Source: Ruminococcus bovis (GTDB taxonomy: Bacteria > Bacillota > Clostridia > Oscillospirales > Acutalibacteraceae). Taken from it: DNA of 64,000 nucleotides. Shown here in pieces: positions 32,816-41,923 of the stretch. The DNA is taken from assembly GCF_005601135.1 (NCBI RefSeq), contig NZ_CP039381.1, positions 865,941 to 929,940 on the forward strand. The letters are read 5' to 3'. The translations under genes were made by a program, and so were the position numbers. The notes beneath the pieces were generated by a model, which worked only from the letters and a program-made list of their open reading frames with translations, was not told the DNA's origin and searched no databases. Numbering within the stretch: position 1 is the stretch's first letter; every line of letters begins with the position of its first letter.

Positions 32816-33814
32816 ATGGTAACTGTAAAACCGGATTATTATGATGATTTTAGGTGCTTAATGGGAGAATGTCCCTCATCTTGTTGCACATTATGGCAGA
32901 TTGATGTTGACGAGAAAACATATGAATATTATCAAAAGTTAGATACACCATACGGTGAATACATAAGAAGTCAAATTGATAACATTGGGGATGAACATTG
33001 GATTAAGGTTTACAATGGCAGATGTGCATTTTTGAATGATGAAAATTTATGTGATATGCACTGTCAGATTGGACCTAAGCATATGGCATTTACTTGTAGG
33101 CAATATCCTGACTTTACTATTGCCTGTGATACATATGAAGTAACCGGCAGAACTTTATCTTGTCCATATGTAGCTAACAGAATTGTCAGAGAAAAATCTA
33201 AAACAAAGTTAATTATTGAAGGCAAATCTCACGATGAATATGAAAATGAAATTTTTCACATTGTAAATAAGTGCATAGAAATTGCACAAGATGACTCCAT
33301 AAAATATCGTGATAGAGAAAAAGCTATCATTGACTATATCCGTAAAGAGCAAATGTACCTTGTGGAGAAATTCAAGGTTGATGAAATCTTTATGACCGAA
33401 GATAACAAGACAATATGGGACTATTGCGACACATTAAACAGTTTAAATGTTGTAACTGAAAAGTGGCCTAAAATTCTCAGTCAGCTTGAAGAACTTGAAT
33501 ATTCCGAAAATGACATTGTAAAATTTGAAGAATATTTAGGGGATAGAGAAAAGGAATATGAAAATATTTTAGTCTATTTCCTATACAAACATATTATGTA
33601 CAGCACTAATGACGGCAATGTATTTCAGAGAGTTAGGTTTGCTATTATTGCAACAAGAATTATCTTTATGGTCGGACTGATGAAATTCATTGAAAATGAG
33701 GAATTTACAACAGAAGATAACATTAAGGTTGCATATATTTTCAGCAAAGAAATTGAACATGATGATGAAAATATTGATACAATCTTGGAAGATATTTCCC
33801 TGGGTATGATTTAG
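32816..33814 (+). CDS. FliB-like (flagellin lysine-N-methylase family) protein
   Basis: This 332-residue cytosolic protein has the Cys pattern of the FliB/YkgJ-like family. The N-terminus CLMGECPSSCC and the later GRCAFLNDENLCDMHCQIGPKHMAFTCRQYP provide eight or more cysteines that could hold a metal or Fe-S site. The rest is helical. FliB methylates flagellin lysines in Salmonella, but no flagellar genes occur in this window and the annotation is transferred widely to non-flagellated Clostridia, so the true substrate is open. GGAGG precedes the ATG. It has its own promoter. Confidence 0.75.
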   Translation: MVTVKPDYYDDFRCLMGECPSSCCTLWQIDVDEKTYEYYQKLDTPYGEYIRSQIDNIGDEHWIKVYNGRCAFLNDENLCDMHCQIGPKHMAFTCRQYPDFTIACDTYEVTGRTLSCPYVANRIVREKSKTKLIIEGKSHDEYENEIFHIVNKCIEIAQDDSIKYRDREKAIIDYIRKEQMYLVEKFKVDEIFMTEDNKTIWDYCDTLNSLNVVTEKWPKILSQLEELEYSENDIVKFEEYLGDREKEYENILVYFLYKHIMYSTNDGNVFQRVRFAIIATRIIFMVGLMKFIENEEFTTEDNIKVAYIFSKEIEHDDENIDTILEDISLGMI

Positions 33815-33860
33815 ACAATTTTCTCAGCAATTACCGGTATAATTATTATTGGTGATTAAT

Positions 33861-34211
33861 TTGAAGAAAATATTTATACTATTATTTTGTGTTGTTTTGT
33901 TGTCAGTAGCTTTCTGTGGATGTGGCAATAGTGACGAAGAACTTAGAAAAGTTAATAATAACTCAACTGATATTTCCACAAAAGTTAAAGTTCCACCATT
34001 AAATAGAAATTTAAAAACTGAGTCATCAACTACTGCAAATAACAGTACAATTAAAGAAAGCACAACTGAATTTTCCACAAACATAAAGGAAAATGTGGAA
34101 AAAGGAACTGAAAAATCAACTACAAAATCTAATAATTTCAAAAGTAAAAACAAAAATAAGCCTACTAAAAATCAAGAAAAATCTACCTTAGGATTTTTTG
34201 ATGAAGATTAG
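33861..34211 (+). CDS. Small Ser/Thr/Lys-rich lipoprotein
   Basis: The protein has 116 residues from a TTG start at 33861. I chose it because GGTGAT lies four bases upstream, the spacing seen at other genes here. An earlier TTG at 33849 lies before this site. A lipoprotein signal ends FCGC. The rest is low-complexity (NNSTDIST..., TTKSNNFKSKNKNKPTKNQ) and ends TLGFFDED. I recognise no domain. It may be a surface spacer-type lipoprotein. It converges with dnaJ across a terminator. Confidence 0.6.
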   Translation: MKKIFILLFCVVLLSVAFCGCGNSDEELRKVNNNSTDISTKVKVPPLNRNLKTESSTTANNSTIKESTTEFSTNIKENVEKGTEKSTTKSNNFKSKNKNKPTKNQEKSTLGFFDED

Positions 34212-34221
34212 TAGGCAACAG

Positions 34222-34253
34222 AAAACCCATTTCTAAACAGAAATGGGTTTTGT
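34222..34253. terminator. Bidirectional terminator before dnaJ
   Basis: AAAACCCATTTCT/AGAAATGGGTTTT, a perfect 13-bp stem with an AAAC loop, between convergent genes. Confidence 0.9.
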
Positions 34254-34269
34254 TATATAATATTAAAAA

Positions 34270-35421
34270 TCAGTCTTTAAACAAATCTTTGATTTTATCC
34301 ATAAAGGACTTTCTCTTCTGATAATTCTTATCGGTAGTTACCTTTTGAAGTTCCTTAATAAGTTCCTTTTGCTTTGTATTTAGGTTCTTAGGAATTTCAA
34401 CAGTAACCTTAACATACTGGTCACCACGACCTCTGCCGTTTAGGTTAGGAATACCTTTGCCCTTTAGTTTGAAAATATCATTAGGTTGAGTACCTTCATG
34501 AACAGTATATTTAACATTACCGTCAAGTGTAGGTACAGTAACCTCAGCACCTAAAGTTGCCTGTGCAAATGTTATTGGCATTTCACACCAAACATCATTG
34601 CCTCTTCTTTCAAACACTGCATGAGGACGAACATTTACAAATACATGTAGGTCACCTGCAGGGCCACCGTTAACACCGTCATTACCATGACCACCAATGT
34701 TAAGAATCTGACCGTCTGCAATACCGGCAGGGATTGTAACATCAACTGACTTTGTCTTACGAATTCTGCCCTTACCGTCACAATGGTGACAAGGTTTTTC
34801 AACAATCTTACCTTGACCGTGACAAGCATCACAAGCCTTTTGAGTTTGAACTACACCGAAAGGTGTTCTCTGATTAATTGTCACTCTACCTGAACCGTTA
34901 CAAGATGTACAAGTCTTTGGACTGGTACCCTTTGCAGCACCTGTACCGTTACATTCAGGACAAGTTGAGATAACCTTGTACTGAATCTTTTTCTTAGCAC
35001 CCTTAGCTGCTTCTTCAAAAGATACATATACACTGGTTTCAACATCAGTACCTCGTCTTGGTGCGTTAGGGTTGGCTCTTCTGCCACCTCCACCAAAGCC
35101 ACCAAAGCCTCCGAATACAGAGTTGAAAATATCGCCTAAGTCAATATCTTGACCAAATGGACTACCACCGGGACCACCTGCACCAAAGTTAGGGTCAACA
35201 CCGGCATGGCCAAATTGGTCATATCTTGCTTTCTTTTCTGAGTCAGAAAGCACTTCATATGCTTCATTTACTTCTTTAAATTTTGCTTCAGCCTCTTTAT
35301 CACCGGGATGTAAGTCAGGGTGATATTTTTTTGCTTGTTGTCTAAAGGCCTTTTTTATATCTTGTTCAGAGGCATTTTTGTCAATACCAAGAACTTCATA
35401 GTAATCTCTTTTATCTGCCAT
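34270..35421 (-). CDS. dnaJ: Chaperone DnaJ
   Basis: DnaJ (Hsp40) delivers unfolded proteins to DnaK and stimulates its ATPase. It has 383 residues. The J domain (1-70) has HPD at 34-36. A Gly/Phe-rich linker (about 78-118) follows. The zinc domain has all four CxxCxGxG repeats: CPECNGTG, CTSCNGSG, CDACHGQG and CHHCDGKG. The C-terminal substrate domains end at LFKD. The ATG has a GAGGTGA site. It is last in the heat-shock cluster, but a second promoter lies between it and dnaK. Confidence 0.98.
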   Translation of the reverse strand: MADKRDYYEVLGIDKNASEQDIKKAFRQQAKKYHPDLHPGDKEAEAKFKEVNEAYEVLSDSEKKARYDQFGHAGVDPNFGAGGPGGSPFGQDIDLGDIFNSVFGGFGGFGGGGRRANPNAPRRGTDVETSVYVSFEEAAKGAKKKIQYKVISTCPECNGTGAAKGTSPKTCTSCNGSGRVTINQRTPFGVVQTQKACDACHGQGKIVEKPCHHCDGKGRIRKTKSVDVTIPAGIADGQILNIGGHGNDGVNGGPAGDLHVFVNVRPHAVFERRGNDVWCEMPITFAQATLGAEVTVPTLDGNVKYTVHEGTQPNDIFKLKGKGIPNLNGRGRGDQYVKVTVEIPKNLNTKQKELIKELQKVTTDKNYQKRKSFMDKIKDLFKD

Positions 35422-35462
35422 TTATAGTCACCTCGTTTTGAGAGTACATATTTCTGCAGTTA

Positions 35463-35491
35463 ATTATAACTGTACAAATCTATACTTTCAA
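35463..35491 (-). promoter_or_regulatory. Internal promoter of dnaJ
   Basis: Read on the minus strand, TTGAAA and a perfect TATAAT are separated by 17 bases, 42 bases before the dnaJ ATG. Confidence 0.7.
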
Positions 35492-35513
35492 GTTTTTTTT
35501 AATACAGCACATA

Positions 35514-35541
35514 TCGTTGGGTGGCAAAAGCCACCCAACGA
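35514..35541 (-). repeat. Perfect 12-bp hairpin between dnaK and dnaJ
   Basis: TCGTTGGGTGGC/GCCACCCAACGA with an AAAA loop. No U tract follows on the minus strand, so it looks like an mRNA processing or stability element, or a leaky stop for dnaK transcripts. Confidence 0.75.
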
Positions 35542-35575
35542 CTCTGTGTATTGATTATGAGAAAGGAAATACGAA

Positions 35576-37420
35576 TTAATCTACATCCTTGAAATCTGCA
35601 TCATAAACATTGCCGTCATCACCATTGTTATTGTTTGGTGCACCACCCATATCAGGAGCCGGACCAGGCTGAGGCTGACCGTTTGGAGCAGCCTGCTGAT
35701 ATAGTTTCTGAGAAACTGACATTAATGTTTTTTCTAGATCTTCCTTAGCAGTCTTGATTAGGTCTGCGTCATTTTTCTGACAAGCATCCTTAACTGCCTG
35801 AGCCTTTGTATTTAGAGCAGTCTTGTCTTCTTCAGCTAGTTTGTCGCCATTTTCGTTAACAAGCTTTTCTGCCTGATAAGCCATATTTTCAGCTTCATTC
35901 TTAGCATCAACTGCTTCTCTTCTCTTCTTATCTTCAGCAGCGAACTGTTCAGCTTCCTTAACAGCCTTATCAATATCGTCTTTGCTCATTGATGTTGAGT
36001 TACTGATTGTAATTTTCTGTTCAGCACCTGTACCAAGGTCCTTAGCAGATACATTAACGATACCGTTAGCATCAATATCAAAAGTAACTTCAATCTGAGG
36101 AACACCACGCATTGCAGGAGCGATACCTGTTAGAGCAAATAGACCTAACTGCTTGTTATCTCTTGCAAATTCTCTTTCACCCTGTAGAACATTGATTTCA
36201 ACCTGTGTCTGGTTATCAGCAGCAGTTGAGAAAATCTGGCTCTTCTTTGTAGGGATTGTTGTGTTTCTGTCGATAATCTTAGTCATTACGCCACCCATTG
36301 TTTCAACACCTAGTGATAGTGGAGTAACATCTAGAAGTAGTAGACCGTCAACTTCGCCACCAAGAACACCAGCCTGAATAGCAGCACCGATAGCAACACA
36401 TTCATCAGGGTTAATGCCCTTAAATGGTTCTTTGCCGATTAAGTTCTTAACAGCTGTCTGAACTGCAGGGATTCTTGAAGAACCACCAACCATAAGAACC
36501 TTATCAATTTCGTTAATTGATAGACCTGAGTCGCTTAGAGCCTGTTTAACAGGACCCATTGTTGACTGTACTAGGTCAGCAGTCAGTTCATCAAACTTTG
36601 CTCTTGATAGAGTTAAGTCAAGGTGCTTAGGACCTGTCTGAGTAGCTGTGATAAATGGTAGGTTAATAGCAGCCTGAGTAACACCTGAAAGTTCAATCTT
36701 AGCCTTTTCAGCTGCTTCCTTTAGTCTCTGCATAGCCATCTTATCGGATGTTAGGTCAACACCTTCAGCAGTCTTAAATTCCTGAACCATCCAGTTAATA
36801 ATTCTCTGGTCAAAGTCATCACCACCAAGACGGTTATTACCGGCAGTAGCTAGAACTTCCTGAACACCATCGCCCATTTCGATGATACTTACATCAAATG
36901 TACCACCACCAAGGTCATAAACCATAACCTTCTGGTCGTTTTCTTTATCTACACCGTATGATAGAGCAGCAGCTGTTGGTTCGTTGATAATTCTCTTAAC
37001 ATCAAGACCGGCAATCTTACCTGCATCCTTAGTAGCCTGACGCTGAGCATCTGTAAAGTAAGCAGGAACTGTAATAACTGCCTGAGTTACTGTTTCGCCT
37101 AGATAAGCTTCTGCATCTGACTTTAGCTTCTGAAGAATCATTGCTGAAACTTCCTGTGGTGTATATGATTTGTTGTCGATTGTTACTTTATATGAAGTAC
37201 CCATTTCTCTCTTAATTGATGAGATTGTCTTTTCAGGGTTTGTGATAGCCTGACGCTTTGCAACCTGACCAACCATTCTTTCGCCATCTTTACCGAAAGC
37301 AACAACTGATGGAGTTGTTCTTGCACCTTCTGCATTAGCGATAACTACAGGTTCGCCACCTTCAATAACTGCTACACATGAGTTTGTTGTACCTAAGTCA
37401 ATACCAATTGTCTTTGCCAT
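35576..37420 (-). CDS. dnaK: Chaperone DnaK (Hsp70)
   Basis: This 614-residue Hsp70 is in the usual range for Firmicutes. The nucleotide-binding domain (1-360) opens with [14 protein letters not shown], has the phosphate loop [12 protein letters not shown] and [11 protein letters not shown]. The hydrophobic linker [14 protein letters not shown] leads to the substrate domain. The lid ends in a Pro/Gly/Asn-rich tail [15 protein letters not shown]. It lacks the extra NBD segment of Gram-negative DnaK. AGGTAATTT precedes the ATG. It is third in hrcA-grpE-dnaK-dnaJ, 63 bases after grpE. Confidence 0.98.
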   Translation of the reverse strand: MAKTIGIDLGTTNSCVAVIEGGEPVVIANAEGARTTPSVVAFGKDGERMVGQVAKRQAITNPEKTISSIKREMGTSYKVTIDNKSYTPQEVSAMILQKLKSDAEAYLGETVTQAVITVPAYFTDAQRQATKDAGKIAGLDVKRIINEPTAAALSYGVDKENDQKVMVYDLGGGTFDVSIIEMGDGVQEVLATAGNNRLGGDDFDQRIINWMVQEFKTAEGVDLTSDKMAMQRLKEAAEKAKIELSGVTQAAINLPFITATQTGPKHLDLTLSRAKFDELTADLVQSTMGPVKQALSDSGLSINEIDKVLMVGGSSRIPAVQTAVKNLIGKEPFKGINPDECVAIGAAIQAGVLGGEVDGLLLLDVTPLSLGVETMGGVMTKIIDRNTTIPTKKSQIFSTAADNQTQVEINVLQGEREFARDNKQLGLFALTGIAPAMRGVPQIEVTFDIDANGIVNVSAKDLGTGAEQKITISNSTSMSKDDIDKAVKEAEQFAAEDKKRREAVDAKNEAENMAYQAEKLVNENGDKLAEEDKTALNTKAQAVKDACQKNDADLIKTAKEDLEKTLMSVSQKLYQQAAPNGQPQPGPAPDMGGAPNNNNGDDGNVYDADFKDVD

Positions 37421-37483
37421 AATAAATTACCTCCGAATATATTTTCTAAATAAGTGTTAATTTCTAATTTATGTTAATTGTGA

Positions 37484-38035
37484 TTAATCACAATTAGCTA
37501 CCTGAACCATTGCGTGACGAATAATCTTGTCACCAATCTTGAAACCTTTTTGATAAATCATTGAGATTTGATTTTCTCCAACTTCATCACTTTCTATCTT
37601 AGCAATAGCATTGTGAATATTTGGGTCAAATTCATCACCGATTTCACCAAAGGCTTCAACTTTTAATTTATCCATAGAAGTTTTGAACTGGTTTTGAATC
37701 AACTCAAGACCTTTCAAAAATTCCTGTGGTGCATCTTTTGCATTTTGCAAAGCCATTTGTAAAGCATCTGCCATTGGTAGTAGCTGTTCAACTGCCTTTG
37801 CTGTTGCATCATCATAGATGCCTAATTTTTCTTGTTGTGTACGCTTGCGGTAGTTATCATACTCAGCTGCAAGTCGCATATATTTTTCTTTTTCTTTTTT
37901 TAGCTCCTCTGTCAGCTTTTCTTCTGCAGTAGGCTCTTTTTCTTCTGTGGCTTCTTCGGCTTTAGTTTCTGTTTCTGTAGCTTCTACAGTTTCTTCCTGA
38001 GCCTTAGAATTTTTCTTCTTTTCTTCTTTAGCCAT
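37484..38035 (-). CDS. grpE: Nucleotide exchange factor GrpE
   Basis: GrpE releases ADP from DnaK. It has 183 residues. An acidic disordered N-terminus (1-50, repeats of EETVEATETETKAEEATEE type) leads to the dimerising coiled coil (about 50-90, YMRLAAEYDNYRKRTQQEK). The beta-wing head (about 130-183) contains VEAFGEIGDEFDPNIHNAI and MIYQKGFKIGDKIIRHAMVQVA. It begins 11 bases after hrcA. Regulated with the operon by HrcA/CIRCE. Confidence 0.96.
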   Translation of the reverse strand: MAKEEKKKNSKAQEETVEATETETKAEEATEEKEPTAEEKLTEELKKEKEKYMRLAAEYDNYRKRTQQEKLGIYDDATAKAVEQLLPMADALQMALQNAKDAPQEFLKGLELIQNQFKTSMDKLKVEAFGEIGDEFDPNIHNAIAKIESDEVGENQISMIYQKGFKIGDKIIRHAMVQVANCD

Positions 38036-38046
38036 TATTTCATCTC

Positions 38047-39075
38047 CTAATCTGCCTCAAGCAGTTCACTTATTAATTCACCGGACTTATCGGCTACATA
38101 TTCTGTTGCCGAAACAATGTCCTTATAACTCATTCTTTGTGGACCAATAACGGCAACTGCACCTGCCATTGAACCACCTAAGTTATATCTTGAAACAACA
38201 ATTCCCGAATTAGAAAGCTCATATTTACCACTTTCCTCACCAATAATAACCTTTGTACCGGTGTTCATTGTAAGTAATTCGGAAACATTGTTTTTGTCAC
38301 TTAAAAACTTTAAAATATCTCTTGCTGAAAAAATATCAAAATCATTTAAGAACAACAACTTAGTCATTCCACTTTCAGCTACAGATATGTGAGAGGCTTC
38401 TTTGGCTGCATCCCTGATTGCCAAAAGAACATTTGGCATAAAGAATGAAAGTTCACCAAAACCTAAAGCAGTGGTTTGGATAAAAGCCTTTGTAATATCT
38501 TTTAGTGGAAGTCCTGCAAAAGATTTGTTAAGTGCTTCATCAAACACTCTAAGCATATCAGGTGTTAAAACAAATTCAGTTCTAAATAACTGGCTCTTAA
38601 CCATACCTGTTGAAGTTATCAGTACAACCATACCGGTATATCTGCCTGTTTGTACAAACCTTAGCTTATGGACTCTTGAATTACCCTCAGGAGGTGTTGT
38701 TGCAACTGATGGCAAACCGGTTAACTCAGTTAATAGAGTTGACGCTGCATTCAGTACACTTTCCGGTGACTCAGCTCTTTTTCTAAGATAAGAGTCGGCA
38801 TATTGGGTAAATCGTGGATTAAGTTCTGTCTTTTCCATTAGGTTATCAATATAATAACGATAACCTTTTTGTGATGGGATTCTACCGGCTGAAGTATGAG
38901 GTTGAATTAAATAACCTTCATTTTCAAGGGCAGCCATCTCATTTCTAATAGTAGCAGAAGAAACTTCAAAATCTAAAGCAGCTTGAAGTGTTTTTGAACC
39001 TACAGCCTCACCATCGGCAATGTAAGACTCAACAACACAGGAGAGGATTTTCTTTTTTCTGTCTGATAGACCCAT
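38047..39075 (-). CDS. hrcA: Heat-inducible transcription repressor HrcA
   Basis: HrcA binds CIRCE and represses the class I heat-shock genes until GroEL is titrated. It has 342 residues. The winged helix (about 1-75) contains KKILSCVVESYIADGEAVGSKTL, SSATIRNEMAALENEGYLIQPHTSAGRIPSQKGYRYYID across positions 35-75. The ligand/dimer domain follows, with NNVSELL and VIGPQRMSYKDIVSATEYV at the end. It is the first gene of the operon and its own operator lies 31 bases upstream. Confidence 0.97.
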   Translation of the reverse strand: MGLSDRKKKILSCVVESYIADGEAVGSKTLQAALDFEVSSATIRNEMAALENEGYLIQPHTSAGRIPSQKGYRYYIDNLMEKTELNPRFTQYADSYLRKRAESPESVLNAASTLLTELTGLPSVATTPPEGNSRVHKLRFVQTGRYTGMVVLITSTGMVKSQLFRTEFVLTPDMLRVFDEALNKSFAGLPLKDITKAFIQTTALGFGELSFFMPNVLLAIRDAAKEASHISVAESGMTKLLFLNDFDIFSARDILKFLSDKNNVSELLTMNTGTKVIIGEESGKYELSNSGIVVSRYNLGGSMAGAVAVIGPQRMSYKDIVSATEYVADKSGELISELLEAD

Positions 39076-39105
39076 TTAAATCGCCTCACCGTTTATTCTT
39101 CTTGT

Positions 39106-39132
39106 TTAGCACTCTACATACCCGAGTGCTAA
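39106..39132 (-). promoter_or_regulatory. CIRCE operator
   Basis: TTAGCACTC-N9-GAGTGCTAA matches the consensus exactly. It lies between the predicted promoter and hrcA. Confidence 0.97.
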
Positions 39133-39143
39133 CTACAGTTATT

Positions 39144-39172
39144 ACTTTAGCACCGAGAGTGCTAAAAGTCAA
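39144..39172 (-). promoter_or_regulatory. Promoter of hrcA-grpE-dnaK
   Basis: Read on the minus strand, TTGACT and TAAAGT are separated by 17 bases. The spacer is occupied by a second HrcA-like palindrome. Confidence 0.7.
39147..39165 (-). promoter_or_regulatory. Second, short-spaced CIRCE-like palindrome
   Basis: TTAGCAC-N5-GTGCTAA uses the CIRCE arms but with a five-base spacer rather than the nine-base one. It lies between the -35 and -10 hexamers. Whether HrcA binds it is unknown. Confidence 0.65.
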
Positions 39173-39267
39173 TACTTTTTTAAAAAAATATCTGAAAAAA
39201 TATAGTTTTTCTTTACTTTATTTAAATATGTATATATAATATAAATTGAAAGGTAGGTTTTTCGACT

Positions 39268-39543
39268 ATGAGTGACATTTTACCTTATTTATATGCAATC
39301 CTTTGGTTCTTACTTGCCATTGGTACTTTTGCTTTTGGAAAGAAAAATAAATTAGGTGCAATTACAGTTGTTGCTTCCATTATGTTTATTTTTATGGGCA
39401 TATGGTGGACTATTGACGCATTAATACCTAGTGTCAACTTGCTAAAAGGTACTTACGGAATTATTGTCAGAGTTGTTATAGCTGTATTTGTATTAATTAT
39501 GCTATTTATGTATTTACGAATCAAAAAGAACGAGAAAAAGTAA
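39268..39543 (+). CDS. Small three-helix membrane protein
   Basis: The family is not recognised. This 91-residue protein has three hydrophobic helices (about 5-23, 29-48, 62-82) and a basic tail KKNEKK. A short outer loop between helices two and three holds LIPSVNLLKGTYG. AAAGGTAGG lies upstream of the ATG. It is transcribed divergently from hrcA, whose operators lie between them, so heat-shock control of this gene is possible but unproven. Confidence 0.65.
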   Translation: MSDILPYLYAILWFLLAIGTFAFGKKNKLGAITVVASIMFIFMGIWWTIDALIPSVNLLKGTYGIIVRVVIAVFVLIMLFMYLRIKKNEKK

Positions 39544-39641
39544 TTTTCCTTGTTTTTTGCCTACAAATCCTTGTGTTTTACAGAATAGCACCACAATATG
39601 TTGATTTTTTAAAATATATTTGAAAAATTTGAAAAAAACAC

Positions 39642-39670
39642 TTGCATTTTTGCAATAATAATGCTACAAT
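39642..39670 (+). promoter_or_regulatory. Promoter of rpsT
   Basis: TTGCAT and TACAAT are separated by 17 bases; the block AAAAAACACTTGCATTTTT is identical to the 5S rRNA promoter. Confidence 0.82.
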
Positions 39671-39714
39671 AAGCCTTGCGTTATGATTTAATAATATTTT
39701 TTGGAGGTGAGACA

Positions 39715-39969
39715 ATGCCAAACATTAAATCAGCTAAAAAGCGTGTTAAGGTTATCGCTACAAAGACAGAACAGAACAAGATGATTAAGTCTAACCTAAA
39801 GACTACAGTTAAGAAAGCTTATGAAGCAATCGAAAACAACGATGCTAACAAGGCTGAGGCAGTTAGTCTTGCTACAAAGAAGATTGACCAGGCTGCAGCT
39901 AAGAACATTATGCACAAGAACAAAGCTGCTAGAATGAAGTCATCTTTAGCTACTAAGGCAAACGCTTAA
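39715..39969 (+). CDS. rpsT: 30S ribosomal protein S20
   Basis: S20 binds the 5' domain of 16S rRNA. From ATG 39715 it has 84 residues, the usual length, with [13 protein letters not shown] at the start and the [20 protein letters not shown] region near the end. GGAGGTGAGA is an excellent ribosome site that fixes the start; the longer frame to 39676 includes that site. It is a single-gene unit with its own strong promoter and terminator. Very confident. Confidence 0.97.
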   Translation: MPNIKSAKKRVKVIATKTEQNKMIKSNLKTTVKKAYEAIENNDANKAEAVSLATKKIDQAAAKNIMHKNKAARMKSSLATKANA

Positions 39970-39983
39970 TTTAATGAAATGTG

Positions 39984-40014
39984 AGCAGAGTTTTTTAACT
40001 CTGCTTTTTTCTTT
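39984..40014 (+). terminator. Terminator of rpsT
   Basis: GCAGAGTT/AACTCTGC stem with a TTTT loop and a T6 tail. Confidence 0.88.
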
Positions 40015-40119
40015 TGTAAAATTCACTTGATTTATTGACTAATTTAATTAAAAGTGATAAAATAATCTACATTAGATAGACTAATTATATCGACTTTGAT
40101 ATTTAGGAGGTATTTTGAG

Positions 40120-40278
40120 ATGAAAAAGATATGTGGAATGAGCGTTAGCGTCTTTGTTGCTTTAGTTTCCTCAGTTGTTGCACTTCTTGCAACTGTAACA
40201 ACCTTCTTTGTTATTAAAGAAAAGAAGAAAAAGGATGACGAAGAACTAGAGCGTTACCTAGATAGTTCAATTCAGTAA
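40120..40278 (+). CDS. 52-residue single-helix membrane peptide
   Basis: The start ATG at 40120 has AGGAGG eight to nine bases upstream; the TTG frame from 40096 would include that site. The peptide has one hydrophobic helix (about 8-33, VSVFVALVSSVVALLATVTT) followed by a highly charged tail (KEKKKKDDEELERYLDSSIQ). I recognise no family; it resembles the small inner-membrane peptides common in Clostridia. It has its own terminator. Confidence 0.6.
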   Translation: MKKICGMSVSVFVALVSSVVALLATVTTFFVIKEKKKKDDEELERYLDSSIQ

Positions 40279-40283
40279 TTTTT

Positions 40284-40318
40284 AGGACTGACTTACTTGG
40301 TAGGTCAGTCTTTTTTTG
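40284..40318 (+). terminator. Terminator of the 52-residue peptide gene
   Basis: GACTGACTTAC/GTAGGTCAGTC hairpin (one G-U) followed by seven T. Confidence 0.87.
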
Positions 40319-40395
40319 TACTGATTATACCCTTGTATTTTTAGCAGAAATACAGTAAAATTAAAAGGTATTATTATTTTAGGATTGGTGATTTT

Positions 40396-41313
40396 ATGGA
40401 TTGGACAGAAATTACTGTTACAATAGACAACAAGGATGTTGACATTACTTCCGATATAGCTAATGAGGTTGTACCTTATGGTATCTATATTGAGGACTAC
40501 ACAAACCTTGAACAAGATGTTGAAGAAATTGCACACATCGACCTTATTGATGAAGACTTATTAAAAAAGGATAGGACTAAAGCTAAGGTTCATATGTATA
40601 TTAGTTGTGAGGACAATCCTCTTGAAGCAATCAGTCAGATTTCCGAAAAGTTAAAGGAAGCTAATATTGAATTTACTATTGATTCACTTGACTGTGCCGA
40701 TGAGGATTGGCTTAACAATTGGAAACAATATTTTCAGCCTACACCTATTGGCAAAAAACTATTAATTCGCCCTACATGGAGAGAAAACTATGACCCTCAA
40801 GGCAGAATTGTAATTAACCTAGATCCCGGTCTTGCCTTTGGTACAGGTACTCACGAAACAACAAGCCTATGTCTCAGTGTACTTGAAAAGGTTGTTACAG
40901 AGAATTCTACTGTACTTGATGTTGGTTGTGGCAGTGGTATCCTTGCTATTGCATCTTTATTACTAGGTGCAAAGGAAGCTGTTGGTGTTGATATTGATGG
41001 TCTTGCAGTTAAGACAGCTAAAGAAAATGCTGAACTTAACAATGTATCGGACCGTTTCACTGCTATTGAGGGTAACTTTACAGAAAAAGTTACCGGCAAA
41101 TACGACATTGTTGTTGCAAATATTGTAGCAGATGCAATTATGTTCCTGTCAGAAGGTGTTAAAGAGTTTATGAAAGAGGACTCTATCTACATTATGAGTG
41201 GTATTATTGACACCAGAGTGGATGAAGTTATTGAGTCGGTTTCGAAGAATTTTGAAATTACAGACAAGTTGTTCTTAAACGGTTGGTACTGTTTAACTGC
41301 AAAAATTAAATAA
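40396..41313 (+). CDS. prmA: Ribosomal protein L11 methyltransferase
   Basis: PrmA trimethylates ribosomal protein L11 with S-adenosylmethionine. It has 305 residues, as usual. The N-terminal substrate-recognition domain (1-100) starts MDWTEITVTIDNKD. The SAM motif I is VLDVGCGSGILAIASLLLGA, preceded by GLAFGTGTHETT, a hallmark of PrmA. Motif IV is DIVVANIVADAI. GGTGAT lies three bases before the ATG. The gene is the first of a run followed by a membrane protein and mrp. Confidence 0.95.
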   Translation: MDWTEITVTIDNKDVDITSDIANEVVPYGIYIEDYTNLEQDVEEIAHIDLIDEDLLKKDRTKAKVHMYISCEDNPLEAISQISEKLKEANIEFTIDSLDCADEDWLNNWKQYFQPTPIGKKLLIRPTWRENYDPQGRIVINLDPGLAFGTGTHETTSLCLSVLEKVVTENSTVLDVGCGSGILAIASLLLGAKEAVGVDIDGLAVKTAKENAELNNVSDRFTAIEGNFTEKVTGKYDIVVANIVADAIMFLSEGVKEFMKEDSIYIMSGIIDTRVDEVIESVSKNFEITDKLFLNGWYCLTAKIK

Positions 41314-41384
41314 TTCATATATCTATCACATAGATACTTTATAATACTAACTAACAAAAATTTTATCCTTCGGAGGGAATAATA

Positions 41385-41909
41385 ATGAATAAGAAAAACA
41401 CAATAAACTTAATCCTATCTGCTTTTTTGGTAATTGCTTTTATCGTATGCACATACTTCTTTAGCACACTTAACCAGACAACTACAGTACAAAGTGTGAT
41501 TAACGCACTTGTAACAGTAGTATTTGGCTTAATTCTATTTTATGCAACAAGAGTTGGTGACGGTAAACCTGTAAAGAGATTTAGTGTTGCTACACTAATT
41601 ATTATGGTACTACCATCACTTTACATTTTACTTACAAGTCTTGCACCATCACTACCACTGGGCGACACACTCGGCAACAGCTCAATTGTTGTTTGTTTAG
41701 CAGGTGTAGCACTTGGTTACGGTATTCCATATACATTCCTAAGTGGTTTTGAAGTAGAAAGAGAAGAAGTAGAAGAAGGCAATGTTGAAGGTGGCATTAT
41801 GGAAGAAATTGATGCTACAGATGAAAACGAAACTGACGAAACAGAAGAACTTGAACAGAACGAGGAAGTAACAGAAGACGATACTCCTGTTGAAGATAAT
41901 CAAGAATAA
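41385..41909 (+). CDS. Four-helix membrane protein with acidic tail
   Basis: Family not recognised. The 174-residue protein has four hydrophobic helices in residues 8-125 (about 8-26, 35-55, 66-86, 102-122). A strongly acidic C-terminal tail (about 126-174, rich in Glu/Asp/Thr) follows. GGAGGG precedes the ATG. It ends 14 bases before mrp and is probably co-transcribed. No role can be assigned. Confidence 0.65.
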   Translation: MNKKNTINLILSAFLVIAFIVCTYFFSTLNQTTTVQSVINALVTVVFGLILFYATRVGDGKPVKRFSVATLIIMVLPSLYILLTSLAPSLPLGDTLGNSSIVVCLAGVALGYGIPYTFLSGFEVEREEVEEGNVEGGIMEEIDATDENETDETEELEQNEEVTEDDTPVEDNQE

Positions 41910-41923
41910 AAAGAGGTAATAAA

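Noticed and set aside
32625-32822. A 65-codon open frame between tRNA-fMet and the FliB-like gene
   Set aside because: It runs through a perfect terminator hairpin and the helix of the putative small RNA, has no ribosome site, and overlaps the promoter of the next gene.
32816-33814. Evidence of a flagellar locus from the FliB-like gene
   Set aside because: No flagellin, motor or chemotaxis gene is in the window, and the family name is known to be transferred to non-flagellated species.
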